Assembly (NCBI RefSeq): GCF_018294505.1
Contig: NC_057802.1
Span: 308,314,961-308,378,960, forward strand
Source of the DNA: Triticum aestivum
Taxonomy: Eukaryota > Streptophyta > Magnoliopsida > Poales > Poaceae
DNA length: 64,000 nucleotides
Reading direction: 5' to 3'
This document shows positions 10,723-23,411 of this stretch, piece after piece. Under the pieces are notes generated by a model. It made no database searches, was not told the DNA's origin, and saw only the letters and a program-made list of their open reading frames with translations. Within the stretch, counting starts at the first letter, position 1. The number at the start of each line of letters is the position of its first letter. The position numbers and the translations under genes are program-made.

Positions 10723-11569
10723 TGTGATCCATTTGCAGTTTTTCCTTTCCTTTCAAGATGTCATTTTCTTATTCTACGTTCCAGTGTGCTTGTATGCCGA
10801 TAACTCAAAGGATTAAGTCCTCATTTTGCTGATTTCCGGCCTATCAAGAGAGAAGATGATGCTTCTTGGAGGATCTTGCAGAAAGCTAACCAAGTAGCCG
10901 CAGAAGGAGATGCCATGCAAGCCTTGCCTCTGCTGTGTGACCACTGGATTCAGATCCATGACTGAGAGAAAGAAGCCAGGGTGCCCCAAAACTTTCTCAC
11001 AAGACCCATTGCATGCTGCATGTCTAAGGCACTAGTTTCCAAGTTGCCATGAGCAAGCCTTTAACTCTGGGTTGTTGGAGCTCATGTGCCTGGACGCATC
11101 TCATCTGCCCATCAATCTAAAGCGCAGAAGAACCTATGCGGCAAAAAAGCCATGTTTTGCCATGATGGATCTGTCTGTGAGATGCTCTGTCTACCTGAAA
11201 AGGCTGGCAATTGGGGGCTGAAAAAGTGCGCGTGTTTTTAATAAAAAAGGCTGCAGCCTTTCCCCCCACAGATCAGCACATATGGTACAGCTTAGTGGCA
11301 GCACTAAGAGCAAACAGTGGCATCATTGTGTACTTACAGAGGCCTCAGGTCGACCAAAGCCAATAAAAGCACCATGAATTGGATCCTGGTACAGGGAGAT
11401 GGAATGTGGACCTCTTGCCCTCACCTAATCGTGTGTCATCTCTTGCTTGTTCAAATCCTTTTGTTCTTACTTTGTCTGCGTGTTTTCTTTTCGGGGGGTT
11501 TAACATTTTACCTTGCGTGAGTTGAATGTCTGCACCCGAACACAAACACCGCCAAGAAAAATTTAAGAA

Positions 11570-11609
11570 TGGACTAAAACCGCGACACTTATTTTTAAAA
11601 CAGAGGGAG
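11570..11609. mobile_element. Stowaway MITE right-end remnant
   Basis: gacacttatttttaaaacag followed by agggag and then TA matches the right end of Triticeae Stowaway elements. No left end is present. Confidence 0.55.
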
Positions 11610-12144
11610 TACTTCTTAAGTGAAATGGTTGCTCTAAAATTTACCCGCTGTGGAATTTATTTTCGTATTTTGCATCCCTGGAAATTGCAACAGATGCTTA
11701 CTTTATGTTTCTGCCTATTGAAATATATTGCACGCCTCTCTCCATCACTTCATACTTCCATACTTTTATAGTAACTGGCTGAAGCATTAATAATTCAATA
11801 CCGTGAACATGGAAAAAATGATACTAGATACCTTCAGTTGATATGTTTACAGAATTACAGTTGAGCTGCCTTGCTTGCCTTCCACTCCAAACCATCCATA
11901 TCTCAACTCTCAAGGCAAAGACTCTGAAAATAAAGAAAAAACAACTCATTAAGAAAGTACTCTGGTCAGCCCGGTCCACCAAACTAAATGCATTATTCCC
12001 ATTAGTAGCCACTCGATCTCGATCTAACATAGACCAATTGGTTGTGCAAGGATCTACTCATCCATTCCATCTCTTAGCTTTTCTGCTGTCCGATCCTCGC
12101 CGTGTCCCAAATTGCCCTAACCGCAGTACGGTCACAGAATTTAA

Positions 12145-12418
12145 GACTGGCCATAATGGGTAGTAACATAGACTAGTAACATGCTAGTCTATGTTACTAC
12201 CTCTATAGTGGGGAGTAACATATGTGTGGTAACATGCAACACTTTATTTAGTAGGCTATAGACTCATTTTGCCTTGATATGTGTGATGTTACTCATACTA
12301 CTGGTAACTAGCTATGTTACCACTTTTCTCCATTTCTTCATTTATCACTTGCCACATCATCTATTTTATCTAGATATGTGTGATGTTACTATCTATGTTA
12401 CTCTCACTGTGGGTAGTC
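12145..12418. mobile_element. PIF-Harbinger/Tourist-like MITE, 274 bp
   Basis: The left end is gactggccataatgggtag. The right end gtgggtagtc, preceded by gttactctcact, inverts to a similar terminus. The target duplication taa is present at 12142-12144 and 12419-12421. Internal gtaacatag/ctatgttac words form stem-like inverted repeats. It has no coding capacity. Confidence 0.85.
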
Positions 12419-12421
12419 TAA

Positions 12422-14151
12422 CTGCCCACATGGCCAATTTCACCTCCCCACTGGCAGAGTTAATTAATAAGGGGGCCATGGCCATGCACCCTATTTACTG
12501 TTCCATTGGATTCTTACCCGGCCACCTTGTTGGTCCCCTTGGCACATGTCTTTCAGACAAAATCTAGTTAGTTTTACTCACTCACCGCTGCCATAAAAGG
12601 ATAGATACTATAAAAATTCTTGTTTTGGGATCTTGAGGCATTGCAGCAACATTTTGACTCTCTCTACCTAGCATTCATCTTGATTCTTGAGGCAACCAAG
12701 CCAGCAATCATAATTAAATTTTGACAATACCCAACAAAGATGTGGTAGGTTCAGTTTCAGTTAGTTAATCTGAACTTTGAAGCGTCGTTGAGTGGAGGTG
12801 GTTGTTGGATCAAATCAACGGAAAAAGGGATGTGGCGTACACCATCCATTCTGCTATCAACTTGTGAGTTGGGACTCCCAAAGAGATGTGACTGGTTCCA
12901 ACAGAAAATGAGAGATGTGACCGAGTGAAGCATCGGGTCATCATGGAGCGGAACAAATCAATAAACAAATGTTTCATGGATCACAATTCGCAATCACAAT
13001 CACAGGTGGGGGGTGATCTGCATTAAGGAGGACATGTGTGTGCCCATCTACTTTTCCCCGCTCTTTAGTTCAGGGTTCACAAGAGGGCTTCTCCCCTCTT
13101 CCCTTTTCTTCTCCCCTCCTCCCAAGCTGGGCTGCTTGTTCCTGCTGCCACCACCACCAAGGCTATAAACACAACATTATGTTCTGCAAGATTCTTCAAC
13201 CCCCATGGACTGAACCCAAATCTCGGTCAAGCAGACTGGCTCTCTTTTAGAATGCTTCTTGTCACCATGCTTCGAACTGGTTTACAGTTAGTGCTATCTG
13301 TACCTGAATTCAATGGTTGCAGAGCTTCCCCTTTGGAAGCCCCAAAACTGCAACGGTTAATTGCGGGTGCCAAGTCCCATGCCGCATACAAGCTATAGAA
13401 TCCTTGTAAAACTTATAATAAGAGCACGTAATGATTAACCCGGGTGCATGATGCTTTTTTATCCTTCCCAGTTTATGCAGGCACAACAGTATAAACTATA
13501 AATATGCTCTGACCTGACCAATGGGCGCACAAAAGAAGAGCTCCTTCTTCATCTGCATACACTGAACCTTCACACATGAAAAAAGGTCTGAAAACTTCTT
13601 CCTTTCTTGTGCATGCATGCCGTCGAAACAGAGATCCTGTCATCCCAAACCATGGTTATCTGACGAAAGCACTTGCTTTTATTCTCATAATATAGTTTAA
13701 CCAGCACTTGAGCCAGTAATATAGCTCTGTTTAAGTTTCTTTGTCAAGAAAGTAATATAGCTTGCCTTTGTTAACAACGTTTTTTTTGCTTAGTTCTTGT
13801 ACTAAGCATGAGTTATGATGCTCCAGTGTAGTACATACAGAATGAGGGTGCAGTTATCCCCTGGGCCTGACTGACAGGGTGCACATGGCAGTCCAGGGAT
13901 CAAATCTAGTTGTTTAAAGCCTTGCAAATCTTGCAAATATGGCTTGTCACACCGCTGACGCCATACTGTATTGCTTGCATGCACGGTTGCACTTGCACCA
14001 TGCATGTCCAGTTGTCCGAGATTAACTTGTAACTAATCTCGGTCAAGTAATTCAGTTAGCTGTGGGAACAACACATACAATGCACTTGGCCTTAGATTTT
14101 TACTTGCCCCGTACCAAGCTAGCAGATTACTGTAGTTAGTTAGCGTATCTA
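12422..14151. other. Low-copy-looking intergenic DNA
   Basis: No gene, RNA or transposon is recognised. The longest frames (60-80 codons) have no conserved features. A pyrimidine-rich stretch lies around 13075-13135 and AT-rich sequence around 13660-13800. Confidence 0.4.
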
Positions 14152-14545
14152 TGGCGCGGACCCGTAAACCGCCCACAACAGTACGGACCAAACTGTTCGG
14201 ACCTGATTTACCATCCAACGTACCCCATCGATCCGTGAACAGGTCCGTATATATGTTTCTCCGCAAACTGGAGGCAAACCAGGGGGTTTTACCGGCATTC
14301 GGACCGCTGCCACGCATGCGTCCGCCACCCCGGTCCCACCAATAAATCTTCTCATCCGAAAAAACCTTGTTTGCTCGAAGCGGTCACCGCGCACTCATGC
14401 CGGTCAGCGTAACTCTGACGCGGACCCCTAGACCGCCCGCAACCCTTGGACCGAATGGTTCGGACCCGATTTGTCATCCAATGTGGCACCTCATCGGCCC
14501 GTGGACCGGTCCGGACATCTGTTTCTCCATAAACTGAAGGTAAAC
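14152..14545 (+). repeat. 264-bp tandem duplication: unit A and first half of unit B
   Basis: Unit A (14152-14415) starts tggcgcggacccgtaaaccg and unit B (from 14416) starts tgacgcggacccctagaccg. Unit B is collinear with A until 14545, where the Gypsy element interrupts it; the rest is at 36018-36151. The GC-rich content resembles the non-coding part of a cereal DNA transposon, but I cannot name it. Confidence 0.75.
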
Positions 14546-17500
14546 TGTAACACCCCGGTGTAATGATGCTACAGTAATCCCTGAGATCAAGCTAATCATT
14601 TTGCTATAACAGTGCTTAGTCATTTTAATCAATATTCCATTTCAAATCCAGTTGAATTCAATTTCAATTTCTGAGTGAAATTCAAAATTGCTCAAACATG
14701 AAAACTAAAATGTTCATCATGTGCCAAATAATCCACAACTAATATTGGTGGTGAACCAACATTTTTGCAAAGTGTTTAAGTGGCCTAAACTACTTATAAC
14801 AGTGACCTAAGCAATAATTTAAATGCCTTATTAAATTACAAAATTTGCAAACTACTTCTAAAGTCTCACAACCTTTTTGTGGCGGTGCACAATAATTCTT
14901 TGAAATTATCTTGGCCAGTGGCATAATTTTGCAAAGTCATTAGTGTCTAAAAAGAAGATGCAAAAGCTACTGAAAAAACAGAAAAGAAATTAAAAAGGAA
15001 AAAGGAGAGGGGAGAGAGAAAAGAGCCCCCTGCCTCCCTNNNNNNNNNNNNNNNNNNNNNNNNNNNNNNNNNNNNNNNNNNNNNNNNNNNNNNNNNNNNN
15101 NNNNNNNNNNNNNNNNNNNNNNNNNNNNNNNNNNNNNNNNNNNNNNNNNNNNNNNNNNNNNNNNNNNNNNNNNNNNNNNNNNNNNNNNNNNNNNNNNNNN
15201 NNNNNNNNNNNNNNNNNNNNNNNNNNNNNNNNNNNNNNNNNNNNNNNNNNNNNNNNNNNNNNNNNNNNNNNNNNNNNNNNNNNNNNNNNNNNNNNNNNNN
15301 NNNNNNNNNNGATCCTCCCCCGCTCACTGCCTCTCCCCTCGTTCCCCATCCACCTCCGAGCGCCATCGCCGCCGCGTCTTCGTGACCTCCGCGGCCACCG
15401 TGCCTTCGACGCGGCCTGCCGTGCTCGTTGGCATCGCCATGGACTGCCGCGTCTTCTGGAGCCGCTGGAGGGAGCCGAGGAGCCCTGCATCGCCTGCAGG
15501 CCATGTTCTTCCTCCTCGGATCCCGACGCACCGCCGCCGCCGATCTGCTCCGCTCTGCTGCTCCAAACCTGTCGAGGGCTTTTCTTAGCCGCTCGGTGAG
15601 CTTTCCCCTCTCTTCCCCTCCCTCTGGCCGCCTGCTTTTCGCCGTAGCTTGCGGTTGCCGCCGCCGTGTCATTGCCGGAGCTTTGCTCCGCTGTTGAACT
15701 CGTCGCCGGCGCTGTGGTGGCTGTCGTGGTCACCCGAGGCCACCATCGTGCTCCTGGTGCTCCCAGGAGCACAACGCACGCACGCACACCCCCCTCACGT
15801 GCCCCTAGCGCCGCCCCGACGAGTCCTGATGCCGGCCGGCGCTCGTGAGCTCGCCGCCGTCGCCATAGTGCCCCTCGGCGACCGTCACTACCACCAGTCG
15901 TTGCCACTCGACTCGCGTGTCCGAACGCACCATAGCACGCGCTCTCTGGTGCCTCGTAGCGCGATCCTGACGAGGTCCCGAACGCCACCACTGTCTCCAC
16001 TCATCGCCGGCACCGTTTCCGGCAGCTCCAGCTCCGGCCGGCCTCACCACGCGACGTGGCGGGCTCTCCCCGTTCGAACGCGCCCGCCCGCGCCCGTGTT
16101 GACCCCCTGTAGGCGAATTCCGGCCGTCTCCGACGTTCGGCCACCGCGGATGGCCTCGCGGGCGTTGCTCCGGCGCCGGTGCTGACCTGGCACCGGCAGG
16201 GCCCGCCTCTAGGTCGCTGCCCGTGGGCCCCCTGGACCCAGTTGACCACGTTGACCGTGGTCAACTATGCTGACTGGGCACTCAGTGCCACTGACACGCC
16301 TCCCCGCATAATTAACCTAATTAAAACATTTTCCTAAATAAGCATAATTAGCTAAACCAATGAGTCACTGACTAGTGGGGTCTAGTCACTAATTACTCTA
16401 TTTAAATTAAAATGAAGTACTGTTAGCCCACTGCCAATGACAGGTGGGCCCTACTAGGGAGGTTTGACCTCGTCAGTGCGGCTGTTGACTGTTGACGTCA
16501 CTATGACGTCATGCTGGTGCAATATTTCTTTTCTGTTAAGTCAAATAATTTTTGAAAATGGTTTAATCTTTGAAAATTCATAGAAAATAAACCGTAACTC
16601 GGATGAAAATGTTTTACATATGAAAGTTGCTCAGAAAAATCCAACGAATCCGGATGCGCGATCCGTTTACCTGTCAAATGCCTCTAACTTTCTGAACATG
16701 GAACATTCCCCCTCCGGTCATCTGTGTGACACAGGTCCAGAACCAGGAATACATTCCCGGTTGAATCCCCCCTTCACCTTTATCGTGTAGCCATACGTTA
16801 GGCCACACCCGGCACAACATATTGCCATGTTATGCTTTGTGATGCTATGCTTGCTTTATATTTATTGTTTCTTCCCCCTCTTCTCTCCGGTAGACCCCGA
16901 GACCGATGCCACCCCTGTGATCGACTACATCGACAACGAACCTTCTTCTCTTTCAGCAGAGATTCCAGGCAAGCCCCCCCATTTGATCATTCCGATATCG
17001 CCCATTCCATTCTCTCATGCTTGCATTAGATTTTGCTACTGTTATTGTTTGCTCCTATTCTGATGCATAGCCTGCTTTTGTAACCTGCTCATTATACCTT
17101 ACCTGCTTATCCTAAACTACTTAGTATAGGTTGGTTAGTGATCCATCAGTGATCCCCACCTTGTCCTTGTTGCCCCTGCTTCATCGTCGAAGACCCGATC
17201 AATGGGATCGAAGACCAGGCCCTGACACCGCACATCACTTCCCCCTTAGTTGCTTGACACTACTGGGTTACTATCGAGTGCCGAGGGTGAGACCTCATCA
17301 GCACTTCTGATGTTAACCCTGTAGTGTAGCTATTCGGTCGTGGTCATTGAGGGTGATTTCCTCCTTAACGACTTCCGATACGGCTCTGTCGTGCAACCCC
17401 TCAAGTGTGAACCTCGAGGGTGGATCCTCTTACGTTCACCTTGATGATTACATCGAGTGGAATTCACCGGGGGTGATTCCTCGGGTTTTCCCCTTGATGT

Positions 17501-18908
17501 TTGAACACACGGATACTTGGACTTTACAACTGTTAGTTGGAAGGGCGGGTCGGCCCTGAGGGGTACCCGCGAGTGATGTGGAGTAGGGTTGACCTGGAGG
17601 GTGCCCGCGAGATAATTACGAGGCGTGGCCGGGCATTCCTAGACCTTGCCGCAAGTCCTCGAGACGGGGCAACGGGGTCACATCTTTCGTGAGTCTCTGC
17701 TTGTTACCGCGTGCTCCTAATCCACTACGATTTGGATATTTGATCCGAGGGGCCTCTGGCCTGATAGCACTAACCATCACGTGGGCATAGTATGGGCGTT
17801 CTGCGTCGTATACATCAGTCGAAGCTTAATAGACGTCAGCGACTCAGCGGCGCGCGCCGGGTTGGACTGCGTAAGCACCTGCCTTTTTGAAGGAGGTTGC
17901 TAGGTCTGCTCACCGGCCGCGTACGCAACGTGCAGGAGTTCCCGGGCCGATGGCCCATGACCCCTGGGGGCATAGGTTTAGTCCGGCGTGCTGACCTCTC
18001 TATTAAGCCTAGGTCGGGTTGCGGCGTATTGTTTGGCTAAGGCCGGGCATGACCCAGGAAAGTGTGTCCGGCCGGAGTTAATCAAGCGTGGTGGGTAAGT
18101 TGGTGCACCCCTGCAGGGAAGAAAACATCTATCGATAGCCTGTCCTACGGTAACGGACACTTGGAGTTGTATCCCGATCGATACAACTAGAATTGGATAC
18201 TTGTGATGAGAATTGGATAGTATGGCTCTGGGATTCCTTTCTCGCAGGGAGTCGAGAAAGGATCTCTGGCCGAGGTTGATAACACTACTACTACTTTACT
18301 ATATGCTACTCTTATCTCTTTTGATGCTGCAAGACACTTGAATATGCTAGTCTTTGATAGGCTAGGCTTCCCCCCTTCTCTTCTGGCATTCTACAGTCCA
18401 GTCCACAGATTCAACCCATTTCATTGATACCGATGCATATGTAGTGTCGATCCTTGCTTGCGAGTACTTTGGATGAGTACTCACGGTTGCTTTGCCCCTT
18501 TCTTCTTCTTTCCGGTTGATGCAACCAGATGTTGGAGCCCAGGATCCAGGCGTCACCTTCGACGATGACTGCTACTACACTGAGGGTGCCTACTACTACG
18601 TGGAGGCCGCCGACGACCAGGAGTAGTTAGGAGGCTCCCAGGCAGGAGGCCTTGCCTTTTTGATCGTTGCTACTTTTGTGCTAGCCTTCTTAAGGCAAGC
18701 TTGTCTAACTTATGTCTGTACTCAGATACTGCTGCTTCCGCTGACTCTTGTGTATTCGAGCCCTCGAGGCCTCTGGCTTGTAATATAAAGCTTGTATTAT
18801 TTTAATTTGTGTCTAGGGTTGTGTTGTGATATCTTCCCGTGAGTCCTTGATCTTGATCGTACACATTTGCGTGTATGATTACTGTACGATTGAATCGAGG
18901 GCGTCACA
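14546..18908 (+). repeat. 5' LTR of the Gypsy element
   Basis: It runs from TGTAACACCCC to CGTCACA just before the primer-binding site. It contains an assembly gap (15040-15310) and a 736-bp segment (17438-18173) absent from the 3' LTR. The GC-rich frames in 15300-16260 recur in the other LTR and are not genes. Confidence 0.93.
15040..15310. other. Assembly gap of 271 N
   Basis: The gap is flanked by tgcctccct and gatcctcccc. The same flanks in the 3' LTR (to 32950 and from 33151) enclose 200 bp of C-rich sequence, so the true gap is probably about that size. Confidence 0.99.
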
Positions 18909-18911
18909 AGT

Positions 18912-18923
18912 TGGTATTAGAGC
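18912..18923 (+). promoter_or_regulatory. Primer-binding site of the Gypsy element
   Basis: tggtattagagc follows the LTR end by three bases and differs by one base from the TGGTATCAGAGC complement of initiator tRNA-Met. Confidence 0.8.
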
Positions 18924-19321
18924 CGACTGCCTGTAGGTAGCCCCCTTTCCAACTCCTTGGCCGAAGTTGAGTCTAGTCACTAAAAAACTTTTACTAACAT
19001 GGCTGTGTGTCTTACGGGCCCACGTCGCCATTGGGTGGTATTAGGATCTTTTACTCCTCGTCTATACTCTGGGACTCTGATCTCTCTACCATTCGGGTTA
19101 AATGAATTTACTAACTCTAACATTAGGATCCCGTGACCACATTCACCCCAAAGTTGGATAAGCCATAGTTCTTAGAATAGTTTCTGAATAGTACACACAC
19201 TGTCGTGTTGACTACGAAGTGGTATCCATCGTACCTCTTTCATTATGCTTGTTTCATCATGAATGATCCTTGTCTTTGCAAATGCTCAATGCTAAACTAC
19301 CCCCTGTTACATGTTAGCAGG

Positions 19322-22300
19322 ATGGTTAGACCCGCTGGTCATGGCCGTGGTGCCAACGATCCACCACCGCCCGAATTCTTTGCTGGAATGATGCAACAAT
19401 TTGAGCTGAACCGCCAGTTCATGGAAGGAATGATGGCTCAGTTTCCTCATCCGAACATGAATCAACAGCCAACCCCAGTAACTCTGCAGGACTTCATGCG
19501 CCTCAACCCAACTATTTACCGCAGCTCAACTCAGCCCCTTGATCCTGATGACTGGCTCCGCGACATCACGTATGAAATGGAGTCTGCTAGTGTGGCCCTT
19601 GCTAGCTATGTCACCTTTGCATCATTCTTTCTGAAGGGTCCCGCTGCTCAATGGTGGGACAGCCACAGGCGTACCCTACCTGCTGGAACGGTCATCACTT
19701 GGCCGGATTTCCAAGCCGCTTTCCGTGCCCGCTTCATTCCTCAGGGAATCATGGACAAGAAGAAGCGAGAGTTTCGCAACCTCACCCAAGGCAACAAGTC
19801 TGTAGATGCTTATCAGCGGGAATTCTTGGACTTGTCTCGTTATGCTGAAGAAGACATTGCAACTGATGCTCGTAAGCAAGAGAAGTTTCGTGATGGACTT
19901 CACCCTGATATCAAGCTAGCACTGCTTGTTCATGACTTTGTCGACTTCGCCACCTTGGTGAACAAGGCTATTCATGTCGAGACTGGTCTTTAGGAACACC
20001 AGGGATCCCTCAGGCGCAGCCGTGACGCTGGCTCATCTTCGGGCCCGTCAGCGCAGAAGCGTCGGATATGGATCCCCCACAGCATGTACCGCCCAACTGC
20101 ACCTGCACCAAGACAGTCCTATTCTGCACCTCGTCTGCCTCCTCCATCGCAGAGGCAGCCTCTTCGAGCTGTACCACCCCAAGCTCCTGATCCCAACCCC
20201 AATGATGGTTTATGCTTCAAGTGTGGCCTTCCAGGTCACCGCTCCAGGAAATGTCCTCAGAATCAGAACCAACTGGCTCTTCCTGCTGCGGGTCGTGGTA
20301 ACAATCAACCCAGCAACAACAATGCCCGACCTTATGGTCGTGGGCAGGCTAACAACATTGATTTGAATGAAGCTCAAGACCAGCCTGCTACTGTGATGGG
20401 TACTCTCCTTGTTAATTCAGTACCAGCTTCAGTTTTATTCGATTCAGGGGCATCACATTCATTCATGTCAGAAAATTTTGCATACGCACACGACATTCGA
20501 TGCGAGCCCATGAACACTCCAATAATGGTACGCACCCCTGCGGGCCGATGTCAAACTACCATGATTGGTCGCGACGTTCCCGTTGAGATTGAAGGGCTGG
20601 AATTCCTTGTTTCTCCCATTATTCTGGAGTCTTCCAATATTGACCTCATTCTGGGAATGGAATGGTTGAAAGCACATACTGCTTCTATCGTTTGTGCCAC
20701 CAAGGTCGTTCACCTCCTACATCCTTCCGATGAGATAGTAAGCTACCATGCTCAGCTTGTTCAAAACGCTGAAGCACGACTTTATGTCTTGAATGCGTTG
20801 AACGCAGCACCTATTGAGGGAGTTGAAAAGATTCCAGTCGTTCGCGATTTCCAAGACGTCTTTCCAGAAGAACTTCCAGGAATACCCCCTGCCCGGGCTG
20901 TCGAGTTCGTCATCGACTTGAAACCAGGCACCGTTCCTATTGCCAAACGACCCTACAAGATGCCACCTCATGAACTCCTTGAACTTAAGGAGGAAATCAA
21001 CAAATCTCTTCGCAAGGGTTTCATTCGTCCAAGTTCCTCTGCTTGGGGAGCACCTTCTCTCTTCGTCAAGAAGAAGGACGGAACGAACCATTTGGTCCAA
21101 GACTACCATCCTATCAACCAAGCTACAATTCAGAACAAATATCCCCTTCCTCGGATCAATGATCTGTATGATCAACTGGCTGGTTCATCGATATTCTCTA
21201 AACTCGACTTGAGGTTGGGTTACCACCAGATCCATGTTCGTGAAGAGGATATTCCAAAGACCGCATTCGTCACTCGTTATGGTTCTTACGAGTACACCAT
21301 CATGTCTTTTGGCTTGACCAATGCTCCAGCCACATTCTCTCGTCTGATGAACTACATATTCATGGATTACCTCGACAAGTTCGTCGTAGTCTATCTGGAT
21401 GATATTCTGGTATATTCGAAGAATAAAGAAGAACATGCTGAACATCTTCGCCTTGTTCTTGAAAAGCTTCGAGAGCACCAACTTTATGCCAAGTATTCCA
21501 AGTGCGAATTCTGGCTTCCCGAAGTAACCTACCTTGGGCATGTCATCTCCAAGGATGGTATTGCCGTCAACCCAGAGCGCGTTCAGGCTATTCTTGACTG
21601 GACCCCTCCGAATACTGTCAAGCAAGTCAGAAGCTTTCTCGGACTTGCCAGTTATTGCCGCCGTTTCGTCGAGAACTTCTCCAAGATTGCCAAGCCCCTG
21701 ACTAATCTGCTTCACAAGGGCGTTAAGTTCGATTGGATAGACAATTGTCAGGAAAGTTTCCAGACACTCAAGGACAAGCTGACTTCTGCCCCAGTGCTTG
21801 CTCCCCCTGATTCTCGCAAGGACTTCGTCATCTATTGCGACGCTTCACGACAAGGATTAGGCTGTGTCCTAATGCAAGAGCGCAGAGTGATTGCTTATGC
21901 CTCCCGTCAAGTGCATCCTCATGAAGAGAACTACCCAGTTCATGACCTCGAGCTTGCTGCGGTTATCTTTGCACTGAAGCTATGGTGACAGTACCTTCTC
22001 GGTAATCGTTGCGAGATCTTCACCGATCATCAGAGTCTGAAGTACATGTTTACTCAACCAGATCTGAACCTCCGTCAGCAGCGATGGATGGAAGCTATTG
22101 CTGACTACAACTGCGGTATATCCTATACCCCTGGCAAGGCTAATGTAATGCCGATGCCCTGAGCCGTAAATCTTATTGCAACAATCACATGGTCTTCAAA
22201 GCTCAACCCCGCCTTTATGAAGAGCTATGCAAGCTGAACCTTCAACTAGTTCCACAGGGTTCTCTGAATAACCTTGTCTTGGAACCAACTCTTCTGAAAG

Positions 22301-23411
22301 CAATTAAGTCCGCTCAAGCCAAAGATGCTCATGTTGATCTGATGAAAAAGGATCTTGCCTTAGAGAAATCCAGAGATTTCTCACTTGGTGAAGATGGAAC
22401 CTTATACTTCAGAGATCGCATTGTAGTACCCCAGTTCGAGCATATGACAGAGAAGGTGATGAAAGAAGCGCATGACACCCCTCTCTCTATTCATCCAGGA
22501 AGTACGAAGATGTATCTAGGCATCCGTCAGAAGTACTGGTGGTCTAAAATGAAGCAAGACATTGCTCGATATATCGAAGAATGTGACGTTTGTCGTCGCG
22601 TCAAAGCAGAACATCAGAAACCGGCTGGACTTCTACAACCGCTTCCGATTCCTGAATGGAAATGGGATAAGATCCAAATGGACTTCGTCACTCGCCTTCC
22701 CAAGTCTCAGAAAGGTAATGATGCTATCTTTGTCGTCATCGACCAATTCTCGAAGGTTGCTCACTTTCTGCCAGTCAAGGAGACTATCACTGCTAGTCAA
22801 TTAGCAAACTTGTATATCTCCAGAATTGTGTCACTCCACGGCATTCCGAAGGAGATCAGTTCAGACCGCGGAAGTATTTTCACTTCGAAGTTCTGGGATA
22901 GTTTCCAAAAGGCAATGTGAACTCATATTACCTGGAGCATTGCTTATCATCCCCAATACCAAGGCCAAGTCGAGCGAGTCAATCAAATTCTTGAAGACAT
23001 GCTTCGAGCTTGTGTTACTTCTTTCAGCAAGAAGTGGGAAGAATCTCTCCCTTATGCGGGGTTCTCTTATAACAACAGCTATCAAGCCAGCTTGAAGATG
23101 GCACCCTTTGAAGTGCTATATGGACGTAAGTGCCGAACCCCTCTGAATTGGTCCAGACATTATTCAACAAGCTGAAGAGCAGGTTCGCATTGTCCGGGAT
23201 AATCTCAAGGCGGCCCAGTCTCGCCAGAAGAGCAACTATGACCGGAAACACTGGGGTTCAACTTATCAACCTGGTGAACAAGCTTATCTGCGTGTCACTC
23301 CTTTGAGAGGCACTCATCGGTTCGGAGTCAAGGGCAAGCTAGCTCCGCGCTACATTGGTCCTTTCCGCATTCTGGCCCGTCGTGGACTGGTGGCTTATCA
23401 ATTGGAGTTGC
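19322..23411 (+). pseudogene. Gypsy gag-pol polyprotein, broken by stops and frameshifts
   Basis: The start is chosen at ATG 19322 (MVRPAGHGRG). Gag includes LKGPAAQWWDSHRRTLPAG; the CCHC knuckle [14 protein letters not shown] is near 20215. The protease motif [12 protein letters not shown] is near 20435. RT has [13 protein letters not shown] and the catalytic YLDDILVYS near 21392. RNase H begins [15 protein letters not shown]; integrase has HPGSTKMYLGIRQKYWW with CDVC, then MDFVTRLP, SSDRGSIFTSKFW and QVERVNQ, giving the HHCC and D-D-E residues. Breaks are TAG at 19991, TGA at 21986, a small deletion near 22150, TGA at 22918 and a deletion with frameshift near 23150. Frame is retained across the first two stops. 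The end is interrupted by the Copia LTR; the C-terminus resumes at 32130. The product would replicate the element in the cytoplasm and integrate it in the nucleus. Confidence 0.93.

Larger units (their letters stand above)
10326..12141. other. Low-copy-looking intergenic DNA
   Basis: I recognise no gene or large transposon. It contains a poly-A micro-insertion (10673-10722) and a Stowaway remnant (11570-11609). Short frames here lack conserved motifs or splice structure. I looked for common plant microRNA sequences and saw none. Confidence 0.45.

Noticed and set aside
12145..12418. microRNA precursor suspected from the inverted repeats
   Set aside because: The hairpin is fully explained by MITE inverted ends and a taa target duplication; no known mature microRNA was recognised.
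14947..16000. Minus-strand frames of 241 and 336 codons
   Set aside because: They run through the N gap and lie in LTR DNA that repeats at 32850-34150; GC bias explains the open frames.
18909..18925. tRNA gene suspected from tRNA-like primer-site words (also at 51542 and 62137)
   Set aside because: Only the short tRNA 3' complement is present right after LTRs; no cloverleaf or A/B boxes.
20468..21715. Antisense frames (81-176 codons) opposite the Gypsy pol
   Set aside because: Shadow frames of a clear RT coding region on the plus strand.
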